Notes: generated by a model from the letters alone, not told the origin. Counted from the stretch's first letter, positions 1 to 8,586 are shown. The stretch is DNA of 35,889 bases from Mycobacterium sp. (GCA_031292695.1 JARLGS010000351.1:1-35889), one strand, 5' to 3'. Made by a program: numbers and translations.

Positions 1-294
1 CGGCGGCGGGTGGACCAGCTGTCCGGCGGGCAGATGCGCCGCCTGGTGTTGGCGGGGCTGCTCGCCCGCAAGCCACGGGTGGTGATCCTCGATGAACCGT
101 TGGCCGGCCTAGACGCCGCCAGTCAGCGTGGTCTGGTCGACTTACTGACCGACTTGCGACGCACTACCGGGCTGACGGTGGTGCTGATCTCCCACGACAT
201 CCTCGGCCTCGACGAGCTGTGCCCGCGCGTGCTGCAGCTCAGCAACGGGGCGATCGAGGTACCGGTATCGCCATCAACGGGAGGACGTTCATGA
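1..294 (+). CDS. ECF-type ABC transporter ATPase, C-terminal part
   Basis: This is the 3' end of an ATP-binding cassette gene that starts before the window. The visible 97 residues carry the ABC signature LSGGQ, a Walker B strand (VVILDEP), the D-loop LAGLD and the switch histidine in SHD, so the catalytic end is intact. The stop codon overlaps the start of the next gene (ATGA), which encodes an EcfT-type membrane protein, so the pair should be translationally coupled and form the energising module of an energy-coupling-factor vitamin or metal importer. The substrate-binding S component is not visible. The ECF assignment rests mainly on the neighbour. Confidence 0.9.
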   Translation, partial: RRRVDQLSGGQMRRLVLAGLLARKPRVVILDEPLAGLDAASQRGLVDLLTDLRRTTGLTVVLISHDILGLDELCPRVLQLSNGAIEVPVSPSTGGRS

Positions 295-1211
295 CGGCGA
301 CCGTGCCACCGCATAAACCGGTGCGCCGACCCCTGGTGCTGATGCGTCCGGTTCCGGTGGCCAGCCCGATCCATTCGCTGTGGGCGGGAACCAAGCTGAT
401 CGTCATCTTCGGGGTCGGCCTGGTGCTGGCCACCAATCCCGGCTGGGTTCCTATCGCGGCGGAGGGCGGACTCGTCATGGTGGGCATCTGGCTGGCAAAC
501 ATCCCGCGGAGTGCGCTGCCGTCGGTGCCCGTCGCGGTCTGGGTGGTGCTGGTGCTCGGCTCCGCCTTCCTGACCACGTCCGGGGGCGCTCCATTCGTCG
601 ACCTCGGCTCCGTGCACATCGGGCTTGGTGGAGTGTTGCAGTTCCTGCGCATCACGATGTTGACGATCGTCTTGCTATCGCTGGGTGCGCTGTTGTCGTG
701 GACCACCGAGCTCTCCGACATCGCGCCCGCGCTGGCCAAACTGGGCCGGCCACTGAGGTGGCTGCGCATACCGGTGGATGACTGGGCGACCACGATGAGC
801 CTGGCGCTGCGCTCGTTTCCAATGATGTTCGACGAATTCCGGTTGGTGCAAGCGGCACGCAAGCTGCGACCCAACCCGCGTTTTCGCACCCGTCGGCAGC
901 GCTGCCTATACCGGGTGCGCGACTTCATCGATCTGGTTTCGACCGCCATCGCGATGATGTTGCGCCGTGCCGATGAGATGGGCGACGCGATCACCGCACG
1001 CGGCGGTGCCGGGCAGATCACGGCCAGCCGATCGGGACCCGGACGGGTCGACTGGGCAGCGTTGTCGATCGTGGCCCTGGTCTGCGCGGCGGCGCTGGCT
1101 GTGCAGTTCGCCGTCGGTGGCGCCAGCGGCCCGCCCATGCCGCCGCCCGGATTCGGTGGCCCACCGCCGGGGGCACCCGGTTTCGGCGCCCCACCGTTCC
1201 CGCCGCCCTAG
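291..1211 (+). CDS. ecfT: EcfT-like transmembrane protein of an ECF transporter
   Basis: The 306-residue protein has several hydrophobic segments in its first half and then the cytoplasmic coupling region. There, two Ala-Arg type motifs (AARKLR and ITARG) match the ATPase-contacting helices of the CbiQ/EcfT family. I chose ATG 291, which overlaps the ATPase stop, instead of the ORF-track start at 219, because the first 24 residues of the longer ORF overlap ATPase coding and lack family character. After a last membrane segment (about residues 261-277) the protein ends in a Pro-Gly-Phe rich tail ([13 protein letters not shown] type), which is unusual for the family. Function: it couples ATP hydrolysis to an unidentified S component in the inner membrane. 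Confidence 0.85.
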   Translation: MTATVPPHKPVRRPLVLMRPVPVASPIHSLWAGTKLIVIFGVGLVLATNPGWVPIAAEGGLVMVGIWLANIPRSALPSVPVAVWVVLVLGSAFLTTSGGAPFVDLGSVHIGLGGVLQFLRITMLTIVLLSLGALLSWTTELSDIAPALAKLGRPLRWLRIPVDDWATTMSLALRSFPMMFDEFRLVQAARKLRPNPRFRTRRQRCLYRVRDFIDLVSTAIAMMLRRADEMGDAITARGGAGQITASRSGPGRVDWAALSIVALVCAAALAVQFAVGGASGPPMPPPGFGGPPPGAPGFGAPPFPPP

Positions 1212-1735
1212 CCGGGTCCTTGTTAAGTGTTCCAACAGCATCCGTTGCGAGATCTGCACGATCGCTTCCGGCCAGATGTTGCTGGCACTTGTCATCGGCG
1301 AGGTCTCGGATCAATAGCTACGCAGGCGCGAGCGAGGCTCGATGGAATTGCATTTCAACTGGCGGACCAATGTAACCCGTACCTCGCTACCTAGAGTTCG
1401 AGCTCCCTACAAGCGCGCGCGAGAAGAGGCCAGGTCAGGGTCGCTCCGCCCATACGACATTGCGCTGTAGGTTGCAAAACTCCATGTCATATCGCACCAC
1501 GCTGACCTGCGCCTTCGCGGGATTGCATCTGGTTTGACGGACGAGTCTTTGCATTCGGGATGGCGAATCCTAGAACCGTACGGCGGTACCTGAAATCGGT
1601 TGCGGCACCCTGCCTCACTAGTGGGTGCTGAGGACACGCCAATTCGTCGCGTGACACTCACTGTCCGCTGGGCAGGGGCAAGCGTTGCCCGGTATTAGGT
1701 GCGCGTTCTGATTAGGTTTGCTAGGAACGCGCAGA
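1212..1735. other. Intergenic stretch with no convincing gene
   Basis: This 524-base stretch has less mycobacterial codon bias than its surroundings and holds no ORF I can recognise. The 84-codon minus-strand ORF at 1407-1661 has no family-like features. A short hairpin (GGGCAA-GCG-TTGCCC, 1676-1690) lies just beyond the stop of the minus-strand SDR gene and could be part of its terminator. The region may be degraded former coding DNA. Confidence 0.5.
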
Positions 1736-2578
1736 TCAAGTGTCTCGACGGATGCGGCGAAACATCCTCATGCGCCGGACGTTCACGCGGTACAGCAGAC
1801 CCGGGAAGAGTCGATTCAGGCGCCAAATCCCGCGCACCACACCGGGAAACACGATAAGGGCTTTGTTGCGGACCACGCCTGCGAGGATCTCCCGCGCCGC
1901 CTGTTCGGCGCTCCATTGCGGCATCAGAAAGTGAGAGCTGCGGCTGACGCGAACGATCTCCTCGGTGTCCACCTTCATGTTCACCACGGTCATGTTCTTG
2001 TAGATGTCCGTTTTCATGTCGCCGGGACACACGCAGCTGACCTTCACGCCGAGATCGGCCCCTTCAAACCGCAGCGAGAGCGAGAGTCCGACCAGGGCGT
2101 GCTTTGCCGTGCAGTAGGGCCCATTGCCAGGTTGCGAGATCAGGCCGCTCAGCGACGACACGTTGACGATATGCCCGTGGCCCTGCCTCACCATCACGCG
2201 ATACGCGGCCAACGTCCCGTAGAGGACACCGTGGAGGTTGACCGCCAAGACCCGGTCCCACTGCTCCACCGTGAGATCACGAGCGTCTCCGCCGATCACG
2301 ACCGCAGCGTTGTTAAACATGTAGTCGAGCCGGCCGAGGTCGGCGACCGTCTGATCAACCAGACGCGAGACGTCGTCGTTGTTCGCCACGTCGATCTGCG
2401 CGGTCCGCGCCTTTCCGCCGGATTGCTCGATCTGCGCAGCAACCTGGTTGGCCATATCGCCGGCGATATCCGCCGCGATCACGGTGGCCCCCTGTCGTGC
2501 GAGTTCCCCGCACAGGGCGCGTCCCAGGCCCATGCCGCCACCGGTGACGATCGCCACCTTCCCCTCGAAGACGCTCAC
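1736..2578 (-). CDS. Short-chain dehydrogenase/reductase (classical SDR)
   Basis: This is an NAD(P)-dependent oxidoreductase of the classical SDR family, 280 residues from GTG 2578. The cofactor motif TGGGMGLG is at the N terminus, the structural motif NNAA is near residue 90, and the catalytic Ser and Tyr-x-x-x-Lys lie in NVSSLSG and YCTAK. I prefer GTG 2578 to the track ATG at 2650 because GGAGG sits about 10 bases upstream and the family domain begins at once (VSVFEGKVAIVTGGG); the extra 24 residues look non-coding. The C-terminal basic tail (RRMRMFRRIRRDT) is typical of mycobacterial SDRs of unknown substrate. The gene stands alone. Its substrate cannot be told from the sequence. Confidence 0.88.
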   Translation of the reverse strand: MSVFEGKVAIVTGGGMGLGRALCGELARQGATVIAADIAGDMANQVAAQIEQSGGKARTAQIDVANNDDVSRLVDQTVADLGRLDYMFNNAAVVIGGDARDLTVEQWDRVLAVNLHGVLYGTLAAYRVMVRQGHGHIVNVSSLSGLISQPGNGPYCTAKHALVGLSLSLRFEGADLGVKVSCVCPGDMKTDIYKNMTVVNMKVDTEEIVRVSRSSHFLMPQWSAEQAAREILAGVVRNKALIVFPGVVRGIWRLNRLFPGLLYRVNVRRMRMFRRIRRDT

Positions 2579-2880
2579 GTGTGTTCTCGACCTCCACCGC
2601 GCCCAAGTGTTGCCGGACCGTTGGCAATGAAGCGACCGGGTTTCATCCACACCTCGTTACGTGTGATCGGCGGGCTGTCTGACCTGCAGGTGAGCGTAGT
2701 ACTCGCCTTCGGCTCCTGCGGGTGAACGGAGCCCGAGGCGGTGCATGAGCCTCACACCGGCCACTCTGGGTGAGTACGTGCGGGTGGCTGGGTGGCGGTG
2801 GAAGGTCGAGGACCTTCGTCGTGGTGACCACCGCCTCGCAACGCCGCGCCACGGCTCTCGGCAGCGGCGCCACCGCGGGA

Positions 2881-3156
2881 GAGTTCGGCGCCCGCGTGGT
2901 GAAGGCCTTCAACACCGTCTTCGGTCACGTCCTGAAGGAGGGCCGGACGCTGGACGTGTTCTTCGCCGGCGACGATGCGCAGGCCAAAGCACAGGTGTCG
3001 CAGTTCATCGAGAGCCTCGGGCTGCGCCCGCTGGACGTCGGCGGCTTGACCATGGCGCACTGGCTGGAAGGAACGAGCCTGATCCTCATGGGTCTCGCCC
3101 GTCACGGGGTGGGCCAATGGGATATCGCCTTGGACGCCAACGAATTTGACGGCTGA
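2881..3156 (+). pseudogene. Remnant of F420-dependent NADP reductase-like gene (C-terminal part only)
   Basis: The last about 90 codons of the 128-codon ORF (2770-3156) resemble the C-terminal half of NPD-type oxidoreductases (NADP oxidoreductase, coenzyme F420-dependent): GARVVKAFNT, DVFFAGDD and the end motif LARHGVGQWDIAL. The N-terminal Rossmann motif (IGxGxxG) is missing. In its place is about 35 residues of Arg/Thr-rich sequence with no family character, and nothing upstream to 2579 restores it in another frame. I read this as a 5'-deleted pseudogene. A short expressed protein is possible, but it would lack the nucleotide-binding site. Confidence 0.75.
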
Positions 3157-3171
3157 GCCTCTGAGTCGACA

Positions 3172-3205
3172 CCGCCGGCCGTGGCTGTAGGGCCACGGCC
3201 GGCGG
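3172..3205. terminator. Perfect 14-bp stem-loop, likely bidirectional terminator
   Basis: CCGCCGGCCGTGGC and GCCACGGCCGGCGG form a perfect 14-bp GC stem around the 6-base loop TGTAGG. It sits between the end of the reductase remnant (plus strand) and the end of mmpL (minus strand). It has no U-tract, as is common for mycobacterial intrinsic terminators. A second small palindrome (GCTGACG-T-CGTCAGC, 3211-3225) follows. Confidence 0.75.
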
Positions 3206-3240
3206 ATGCGGCTGACGTCGTCAGCACTGAAGCACTGGCC

Positions 3241-6138
3241 TCAGACTGACGTCAGCTCGGATTCGCGTTGGATCGGCTTCGGCCACAGCTGCGGAATCGG
3301 ACGCTGACGCACGCGCTGCGGCCACCAGAACCAGCGCCCGAGCAGGCTCGCGATCGACGGCGTCATCAGCGACCGCACCACCAGAGTGTCGAACAACAGA
3401 CCCAGACCGATGGTCGTACCGACCTGGCCGATGATGATCAGCTTGCTCACCGACATGGACATCATGGTGAAGGCGAACACCAGGCCCGCCGAGGTGACCA
3501 CCGAGCCGGTGCCCACCATGGCGCGGATGATGCCGGTGTTGAGCCCGGCGTGGATTTCCTCCTTGATGCGCGAGACCAGCAGCAGGTTGTAGTCCGCGCC
3601 GACCGCCAGCAGCACGATGACCGACATCGGTAACACCATCCAGTGCAACGGAATACCCACGATGTGTTGCCAGAGCAGTACCGAGAGACCGAACGCCGAT
3701 GCCAGGCTGAGCACCACGGTGCCGACGATCACCGCCGAAGCGACGACCGCACGGGTGAGGACCAACATGATGATGAAGATCAGGATCAGCGCTGCGGCCG
3801 CGACGATCATCAGGTCGTAATCGGCACCGATCTGCATGTCGTTGTACATGGCCGCACTGCCGCCGAGGTAGATCTAGGAGCCCTCGAGCGGGGTGCCCTT
3901 GATCGCGTCGGCCGCCGCGATCTTGAGCGGTTCGATACGCGAAGTGCCCTCCTGCGTCAACGGGTCACCCTGGTGAATGATGGTGAACCGCACCGCATGT
4001 CCGTCTGGCGACATGAACAGCTTGAGACCCCGCTGGAAATCTGCGGTCGTGAATGCCTCCGGCGGCAGGTAGAACGAATCATCGTTCTTGGCCGCGTCGA
4101 ACGCCTCGCTCATCGCGGTGCCGGTCTGCTGCATCGCGATGGTCTGATCCTGCTGAGCCTTCTGCATCTGGTACTGGTTCAGCAGCACCTGCTTCTGGTG
4201 TTTCATCGACGCGATCTGCTTCGGCATCGTCGCGACCATCTTGGGCATGAGGTCGGCCATGCGCTGCATGTCGGGAACCAGATCCTGGAAATCGTCGGAC
4301 ATCGTGCTGATGCCGTCGATGCTCTCGAAGACCGACCGCATGGACCAGCACACCGGGATATCGAAGCAGTGCGGCTCCCAATAGAAATAGTTGCGCATGG
4401 GCCGGAAGAAATCATCGAAGTCCGACAGGTGATCCCGGGTGTCACCCATGTCATCCGAGGTGGTCTTCATCTTGTCGGCCATGCGCTGCGACACCGCTGC
4501 CAGATCCTTCTGGACGCTCATCATCTCGGTCATCGCATCGATGCTGTTTTGCAGATCGTCGGCCTGAGACAGCAGATTGTTCAGATTGGTCTGCGTGTAG
4601 TCGTTGTTCATGAGCTGCGTGGAGCCGCTCTGTCCCACGGTGTACGGGATCGTCGAGTGCTTGATCGGGTCACCGTCGGGTCGAGTGATGGTCTGCACCT
4701 GGGCGATTCCGTGCACGTTCTTCAGCGCCTTGGCGATCTTGTCGATCACCAGGAAGTCGGCCGGGTTTCGCAGGTCGTGATCGGACTCGACCATCATCAG
4801 ATCCGGGTTCATCTTGGCCTGCGAAAAGTGCCGGAACGCCGCGTCATAGCCGATGTTGGCCGCGACGTCCTTGGGCAGGTAAATCCGATCGTTGTAGGTG
4901 GTGTGATAGCCCGGCAGCGCAATCAGACCAACCAGTGCGGCCACTACAGCACCGACCAGGATGGCGCCGGGCCAGCGCACCGTCGCGGTGCCGACCCGGT
5001 GCCAGCCAGCGGTTTTCGTGTCCTTCCGAGGTTCGAGGACCCGGCCGAAGCGGGTGCAGACGGAGATCAGCGCCGGCCCCATGGTCAGCGCCATCGCGAC
5101 CACCATCACCATGCCGATGGCCAGTGGGAAGCCCATGGTCTGGAAGTACGGCAACCGGGTGAAGTGGAGGCACAGGGTGGCGCCGGCAATGGTCAGGCCC
5201 GAGGCCAACACCACGTGCGCGGTGCCGTGAAACATGGTGTAGTAGGCCGATTCTCGGTCTTCTCCAGCCCGCCGCGCTTCCTGATAGCGTCCGATCAGGA
5301 AGATGGCGTAGTCCGTGGCCGCGGCGATCGCCAGCGTCACCAGCAGGTTGGTGGCGAAGGTGGTCAGCCCAAAAATGTGGTGGTAGCCCAGGAATGCCAC
5401 CAGACCTCGCGCACCGGAGAGCTCGAGCACCACCGTCACCAACACGATCAAGGTCGCGATGATGGATCGGTAGACCAGCAACAGCATGACCGCGATGACG
5501 CCGAAGGTGACCAGTTCGATCATCTCCATGCTCTTGTCACCGACGGTGTTCTGATCAGTGCTGGTCGCTGCGGGACCGGTCACATAGGCCTTTACCCCTG
5601 GCGGAGCGGGGCTTTCGGTGGCGATGTGGCGCACCGCGGCGACCGACTCGTTGGCCAGCGTCTCCCCTTGATCGCCGGCGATGTAGACCTGAACGTAGGC
5701 CGCCTTGCCGTCGCGGCTCTGTGCGCCCTTGGCGGTCAGCGTGTCGCCCCAGAAGTCCTGGACGTGCTGGACGTGGGTGGTGTCGGCGCGCAGGTCACTG
5801 ACCATCTTGTCGTAGAACGCGTGCGCGTCGGCGCCCAGCGGATGATCGCCTTCGAGCACGATCATCACCGAACTGCTGGTGTTGTATTCGTCGAATACCT
5901 TGCCGACTCGTTTGGTGGCGATCATCGATGGCGCGTCATTCGGGCTCATGGACACCGCGCGCAGCTTGCCGACTTCTTCGAGCTGCGGGACGACGGTGTT
6001 CAGTGCGGCGATGACCCCGATCCATGCCAGGATGATCAGCACTGCGAACCGACGGAGGAACCGCGGTATTCCCTTGTGCCCCTTGTTCTCTACCGTCGGG
6101 ATGGCGTCGGTCTGGGCATCTGCGGCCGGCGCGTTCAT
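3241..6138 (-). pseudogene. mmpL: mmpL family RND transporter, interrupted by an in-frame amber codon
   Basis: Two ORFs in one frame (3874-6138, 754 residues; 3241-3849, 202 residues) together make one MmpL4/5-like transporter of about 965 codons. The first part holds TM1, the first periplasmic domain, TM2-7 with the proton-relay Asp-Tyr pair ([11 protein letters not shown]) and most of the second periplasmic domain. The second part holds TM8-12 with the second pair ([11 protein letters not shown]). The reading frame is continuous across codon 755 (TAG), where the family runs on as ..IYLGG. No frameshift or missing sequence is seen. The start ATG overlaps the mmpS stop (ATGA). A truncated product would lack the second relay pair and should be inactive. 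The stop could be a recent mutation, a strain lesion, a sequencing error or a read-through site. Confidence 0.85.
3874..3876 (-). other. Internal TAG (amber) codon 755 of mmpL
   Basis: On the minus strand the context is GGCTCC-TAG-ATCTACCTC, encoding G-S-stop-I-Y-L. MmpL relatives, as I recall them, have a lysine or other polar residue here before IYLGG, so a single base change (for example AAG to TAG) explains the break. The next ATG able to restart translation is at 3849, nine codons on, without a clear ribosome-binding site. Confidence 0.85.
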
Positions 6139-6560
6139 GCGGCCTTCACAAAGCAGAAGGTCTCAGCGTTCATACCGGTGGCGGTCCTCTCTTCTTTGAC
6201 CACGTCATCGACACTGACCCGGCAGCTGATGCTGTTGCCATTGCCCTGGGCCAGAATGTTGGGCTGCACCGAGGGCAGGGTGGTCGACAGCGTCAACGTC
6301 CACGGCAACGACACCCCCGCGGCGCGCTGCGGCTTGCCTTCGAGGTCCATGTAGTTGACGACGGCCGTGCTGCCCGTGCCGAAGATCTCGTACTTGACGA
6401 ATTTCGGGTTGAAGTCTTCGGCGTTGTCCGAGCTCTTCTCGGTGATCACAACGGGGTTCGAACCGAACACCTGGCGCACGTTCGACACGATCACCACGCC
6501 GGCGGCAACCGCAACGATCACCAATAGCGGTAGCCATGCCCGCCGAAACACTCTTGTCAT
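6135..6560 (-). CDS. mmpS: MmpS family membrane protein (MmpS4/5-like)
   Basis: This is the small accessory partner of the MmpL transporter, 141 residues. It has one N-terminal membrane helix (about residues 9-27, [16 protein letters not shown]) followed by a periplasmic beta-rich domain with the family patterns VKYEIFG, NYMDLEG and LPW. Two cysteines (SCRV and FCFVKA) lie in the C-terminal half. GAAGG sits about 8 bases before ATG 6560. It is the first gene of the mmpS-mmpL unit and overlaps mmpL by four bases. In M. tuberculosis, MmpS4/L4 and MmpS5/L5 export siderophores; which lipid or siderophore this pair would handle is not decided here. Confidence 0.93.
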   Translation of the reverse strand: MTRVFRRAWLPLLVIVAVAAGVVIVSNVRQVFGSNPVVITEKSSDNAEDFNPKFVKYEIFGTGSTAVVNYMDLEGKPQRAAGVSLPWTLTLSTTLPSVQPNILAQGNGNSISCRVSVDDVVKEERTATGMNAETFCFVKAA

Positions 6561-6645
6561 CGCTGCCTTCTGTAGAAGTTGCCAACCGCGCGGTCATCGG
6601 GCATGTGGAGGCACACCGCCGTTGGTGGACCGAGGAACATCTAGC

Positions 6646-6688
6646 TAGGTAACCTAACGGAAAAAGTGGATAGAGTCCATCCAGTTTT
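6646..6688 (-). promoter_or_regulatory. mmpS upstream region: TetR-type operator core and IdeR-like half-site
   Basis: Two signals lie 90-130 bases before mmpS. The first is an imperfect inverted repeat at 6662-6688: on the plus strand AAAAGTGGAT, the 7-base spacer AGAGTCC, then ATCCAGTTTT. Its core GTGGAT-N7-ATCCA(C/G) copies the centre of the large palindrome at 7704-7746. The second, at 6650-6657, reads TTAGGTTA on the minus strand, one perfect half of the mycobacterial IdeR iron box (TTAGGTTAGGCTAACCTAA). The other half is poor and off by one base. TAGGTT within it also fits a TANNNT -10 box. Confidence 0.5.
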
Positions 6689-6801
6689 GTGTAGCCTTCG
6701 TTACAACCCGGCGCAGCCCCAGCGCATTCCTGCCGCGGCCACGTTTGTCCGTTTTGCTCCGGAAAACCCTTGGTCAGCAAGGATATTCAGGCGCGCGCCA
6801 C

Positions 6802-7272
6802 TCAGCTGTTGGAGGCGAAGTCCCAGACTTGCATGTTGCCGGCCGGGTAGTTCATGCACACGTCGGTGGCCTTGGCGACGACGCCTTTGTTGTTGAAGAA
6901 CACTTTGGCCCAGTTACCCCAGTGGGTGGCCACCTGTTCGTAGTAGACGTTGGTGGCGGTGTCCTCGGAGTACTGCCGACGGGAGGCTGGGTCCAGGGAG
7001 AAGAACCAGTGGATGCGGTCCTCGGCCATCTGCTGGATGTCGGCCGGCCGATTGTTCCGGTCGATCATGTAGCGCTGGTAGTACACCGGACTGGTGTCGC
7101 GCACCGCCTGCAGGTACTGCTCGGCATCACAGGTGGTGACGATGATCCGGTGCGGGATCGGGTAGTCGTCGGTGGCATCGGCCGCGGCCGGACTGGCCGG
7201 CGACAGAACGGAAGACGCTGCAACGCCAAATGCCATGGCGGCCAATCCGATACGGAGCGGTCGAACCCTCAT
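6802..7272 (-). CDS. Secreted DUF5078 protein (Rv0455c-like)
   Basis: The 156-residue exported protein has a signal peptide (basic start, hydrophobic core, SPAAA before D33). The mature part closely resembles M. tuberculosis Rv0455c as I remember it: [49 protein letters not shown]. It has two cysteines (C48, C139), matching the disulfide-cinched fold reported for Rv0455c. That periplasmic protein is needed for siderophore secretion with MmpS4/L4 and MmpS5/L5. A GGAGG stands 6 bases before ATG 7272. The stop of the upstream DUF732 gene overlaps its start (ATGA). Placement beside mmpS-mmpL supports an export role here too. Confidence 0.87.
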   Translation of the reverse strand: MRVRPLRIGLAAMAFGVAASSVLSPASPAAADATDDYPIPHRIIVTTCDAEQYLQAVRDTSPVYYQRYMIDRNNRPADIQQMAEDRIHWFFSLDPASRRQYSEDTATNVYYEQVATHWGNWAKVFFNNKGVVAKATDVCMNYPAGNMQVWDFASNS

Positions 7273-7640
7273 GCGCGACCTCCTATTTGCGACTGGTGCG
7301 CTGCGTCCTCCAACATCGAATGCTTATCCGGGCAATAGAAATCTATTGCGGCACCGAGGAACTGCCAGTGCTGCCGGGCGACGTTCTGCCGCGACAAGTT
7401 GGTAGCGACGAAATTGGCCGACTCATACGCGTCGCGGTCGACGTTGTTACTCAACCGCTGGCACGCGATCTTGCCCAACCAGGCGTTGTAGTCCTTCGGG
7501 CCATAGATCCCGTAGGTGTGCAACTGATTAGCGAAGTCCGTATCTGGATCGGCGTACGCGGTCCCCGAATTAGCGACTGCCGCAAGCAGTCCGACACTGG
7601 CGGCAGCCAACGCATGTACCGCCCGGTGATGTCGCGTCAT
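7269..7640 (-). CDS. Secreted DUF732-like small protein
   Basis: The 123-residue protein has a signal peptide ending in TAYA before [10 protein letters not shown]. The mature part has the DUF732 pattern: short helical repeats, [20 protein letters not shown], and two cysteines (C60, C103) that may form a disulfide. DUF732 proteins are small secreted mycobacterial proteins of mostly unknown role. GGGGG lies about 7 bases before ATG 7640. It is the promoter-proximal gene of a unit with the DUF5078 gene, reading away from the TetR gene. The minus-strand -10 (TAGCTT, 7701-7706) abuts the palindromic operator, so TetR control is likely. Confidence 0.82.
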   Translation of the reverse strand: MTRHHRAVHALAAASVGLLAAVANSGTAYADPDTDFANQLHTYGIYGPKDYNAWLGKIACQRLSNNVDRDAYESANFVATNLSRQNVARQHWQFLGAAIDFYCPDKHSMLEDAAHQSQIGGRA

Positions 7641-7700
7641 GCAGCACGCCCCCTAATCGCAGCTCACCACAATCGTCAGCTGATCGCAGTGTTCGACATG

Positions 7701-7762
7701 AAGCTATTCAGGTAAGTGGATGAAGTCAATCCACTTACCTGAATAGTGTCTCGGATTACACT
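7701..7762. promoter_or_regulatory. Divergent promoters around a perfect 18-bp inverted repeat (TetR operator)
   Basis: CTATTCAGGTAAGTGGAT (7704-7721), the 7-base spacer GAAGTCA and its exact complement ATCCACTTACCTGAATAG (7729-7746) form a 43-base palindrome. It is framed by a minus-strand -10 (TAGCTT at 7701-7706) for the DUF732 gene and a plus-strand -10 (TACACT at 7757-7762) six bases before GTG 7769. A protein bound here would cover the -35 regions of both promoters. The neighbouring TetR protein is the obvious candidate. The length suggests two dimers or overlapping sites. Confidence 0.82.
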
Positions 7763-7768
7763 GCGGGG

Positions 7769-8428
7769 GTGATGACCCGCTCGACCTCGGATCGACCGCT
7801 GCGCAAAGATGCGGTGCGCAATCGTCAGCGAGTGATCGACGCAGCCCGCGATCTGTTCGCGACACGTGGCCTGGGCGCGACGCTCAATGAAGTAGCGCAC
7901 CACGGCGGGATCGGAGTCGGCACGGTATATCGCCGATTCCCCACCAAGGAAGCGCTCTTCGAGGCCATCTTCGAGGACGCGATCGACGAGATCGCCGCCG
8001 TGGCCGATTTGGGATTGGCATTCGACGACTCCTGGCAGGGATTCGCCTGGTTCGTCGAACAGATGTGTCAGCAGACAGCCACCGATCGTGGCCTGCGAGA
8101 AATCCTGTACAGCAAGGGCGGTTGCGGCAATCGGGTGGATGCGGCACGCACCCGCCTGGTTCCGAAGCTCGCGAAACTTGTTGAGCGGGCCCAAAAAGAC
8201 GGCCATTTGCGACCTGGTATCTCCGACAGCGACATGCCGATCCTGGGCCTCTTGGCAGGCACAGTCAGCGAATTCGCCGGGCATGTCGACGCTGACCTGT
8301 GGCGACGGTACGTGGCCATCTTCCTCGACGGTCTGCGCGATCGCGATGGGCAGGACAGGCTGCCGGTCGATGCCCTTGATGCGGACCAGGCCGCGATCGC
8401 CATGACCACCTCTCCACCGGTGTCCTGA
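7769..8428 (+). CDS. TetR/AcrR family transcriptional regulator
   Basis: The 219-residue repressor has an N-terminal TetR helix-turn-helix (about residues 15-62: VIDAARDLFATRGLGATLNEVAHHGG, then GTVYRRFPTKEALFEAIF) and an all-helical ligand domain. Start choice: GTG 7769 lies exactly 6 bases after TACACT, the arrangement of a mycobacterial leaderless mRNA; ATG 7772 is the next codon. It is divergent from the DUF732-DUF5078 genes, and the shared palindrome points to autoregulation plus control of the export genes, including mmpS through the second core site. The position resembles Rv0452 beside mmpS4/mmpL4 in M. tuberculosis. The ligand is unknown. Confidence 0.9.
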   Translation: MMTRSTSDRPLRKDAVRNRQRVIDAARDLFATRGLGATLNEVAHHGGIGVGTVYRRFPTKEALFEAIFEDAIDEIAAVADLGLAFDDSWQGFAWFVEQMCQQTATDRGLREILYSKGGCGNRVDAARTRLVPKLAKLVERAQKDGHLRPGISDSDMPILGLLAGTVSEFAGHVDADLWRRYVAIFLDGLRDRDGQDRLPVDALDADQAAIAMTTSPPVS

Positions 8429-8508
8429 GTCAGCAAGTAGCGGCGTGCCGCGGTACTGCGACGCCGTCACCGCTCCGCGGCCAGAAATCTGCCGTAGGAG
8501 GTATCGAG

Positions 8509-8586
8509 ATGTCGAAGCGGCTTCTCAGGGGATGGCAATGTTGCCGTCTTCTGCCATCCCAAAAAACGAACTTCCACGGAGATTGA
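8509..8586 (+). CDS. Possible 25-codon upstream ORF / leader peptide
   Basis: ATG 8509 is preceded by AGGAGGT with a 6-base spacer, one of the best ribosome-binding sites in the window. It opens a 25-residue ORF (MSKRLLRGWQCCRLLPSQKT..) ending at TGA 8586. It has no known relative that I recognise. Codons 8-18 lie in a perfect 9-bp hairpin (GGGATGGCA, 8529-8537; TGCCATCCC, 8552-8560) followed by AAAAAA. It contains adjacent Trp-Gln-Cys-Cys codons within the stem-loop. It could be a leader peptide acting on downstream expression, or simply the surviving start of a deleted gene. Confidence 0.35.
   Translation: MSKRLLRGWQCCRLLPSQKTNFHGD

Noticed and set aside
1407-1661. 84-codon minus-strand ORF in the 1212-1735 gap
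   Set aside because: No ribosome-binding site, no family resemblance and atypical codon use; treated as non-coding.
3643-6354. 903-codon plus-strand ORF antisense to mmpL
   Set aside because: It is a shadow of high-GC codon bias on the opposite strand; the protein is His/Arg/Asp-rich with no family features, while the minus strand encodes a clear MmpL.
6646-6664. Complete IdeR iron box before mmpS
   Set aside because: Only one half (TTAGGTTA) matches; the other half is shifted by a base and has several mismatches, so only a half-site is claimed.
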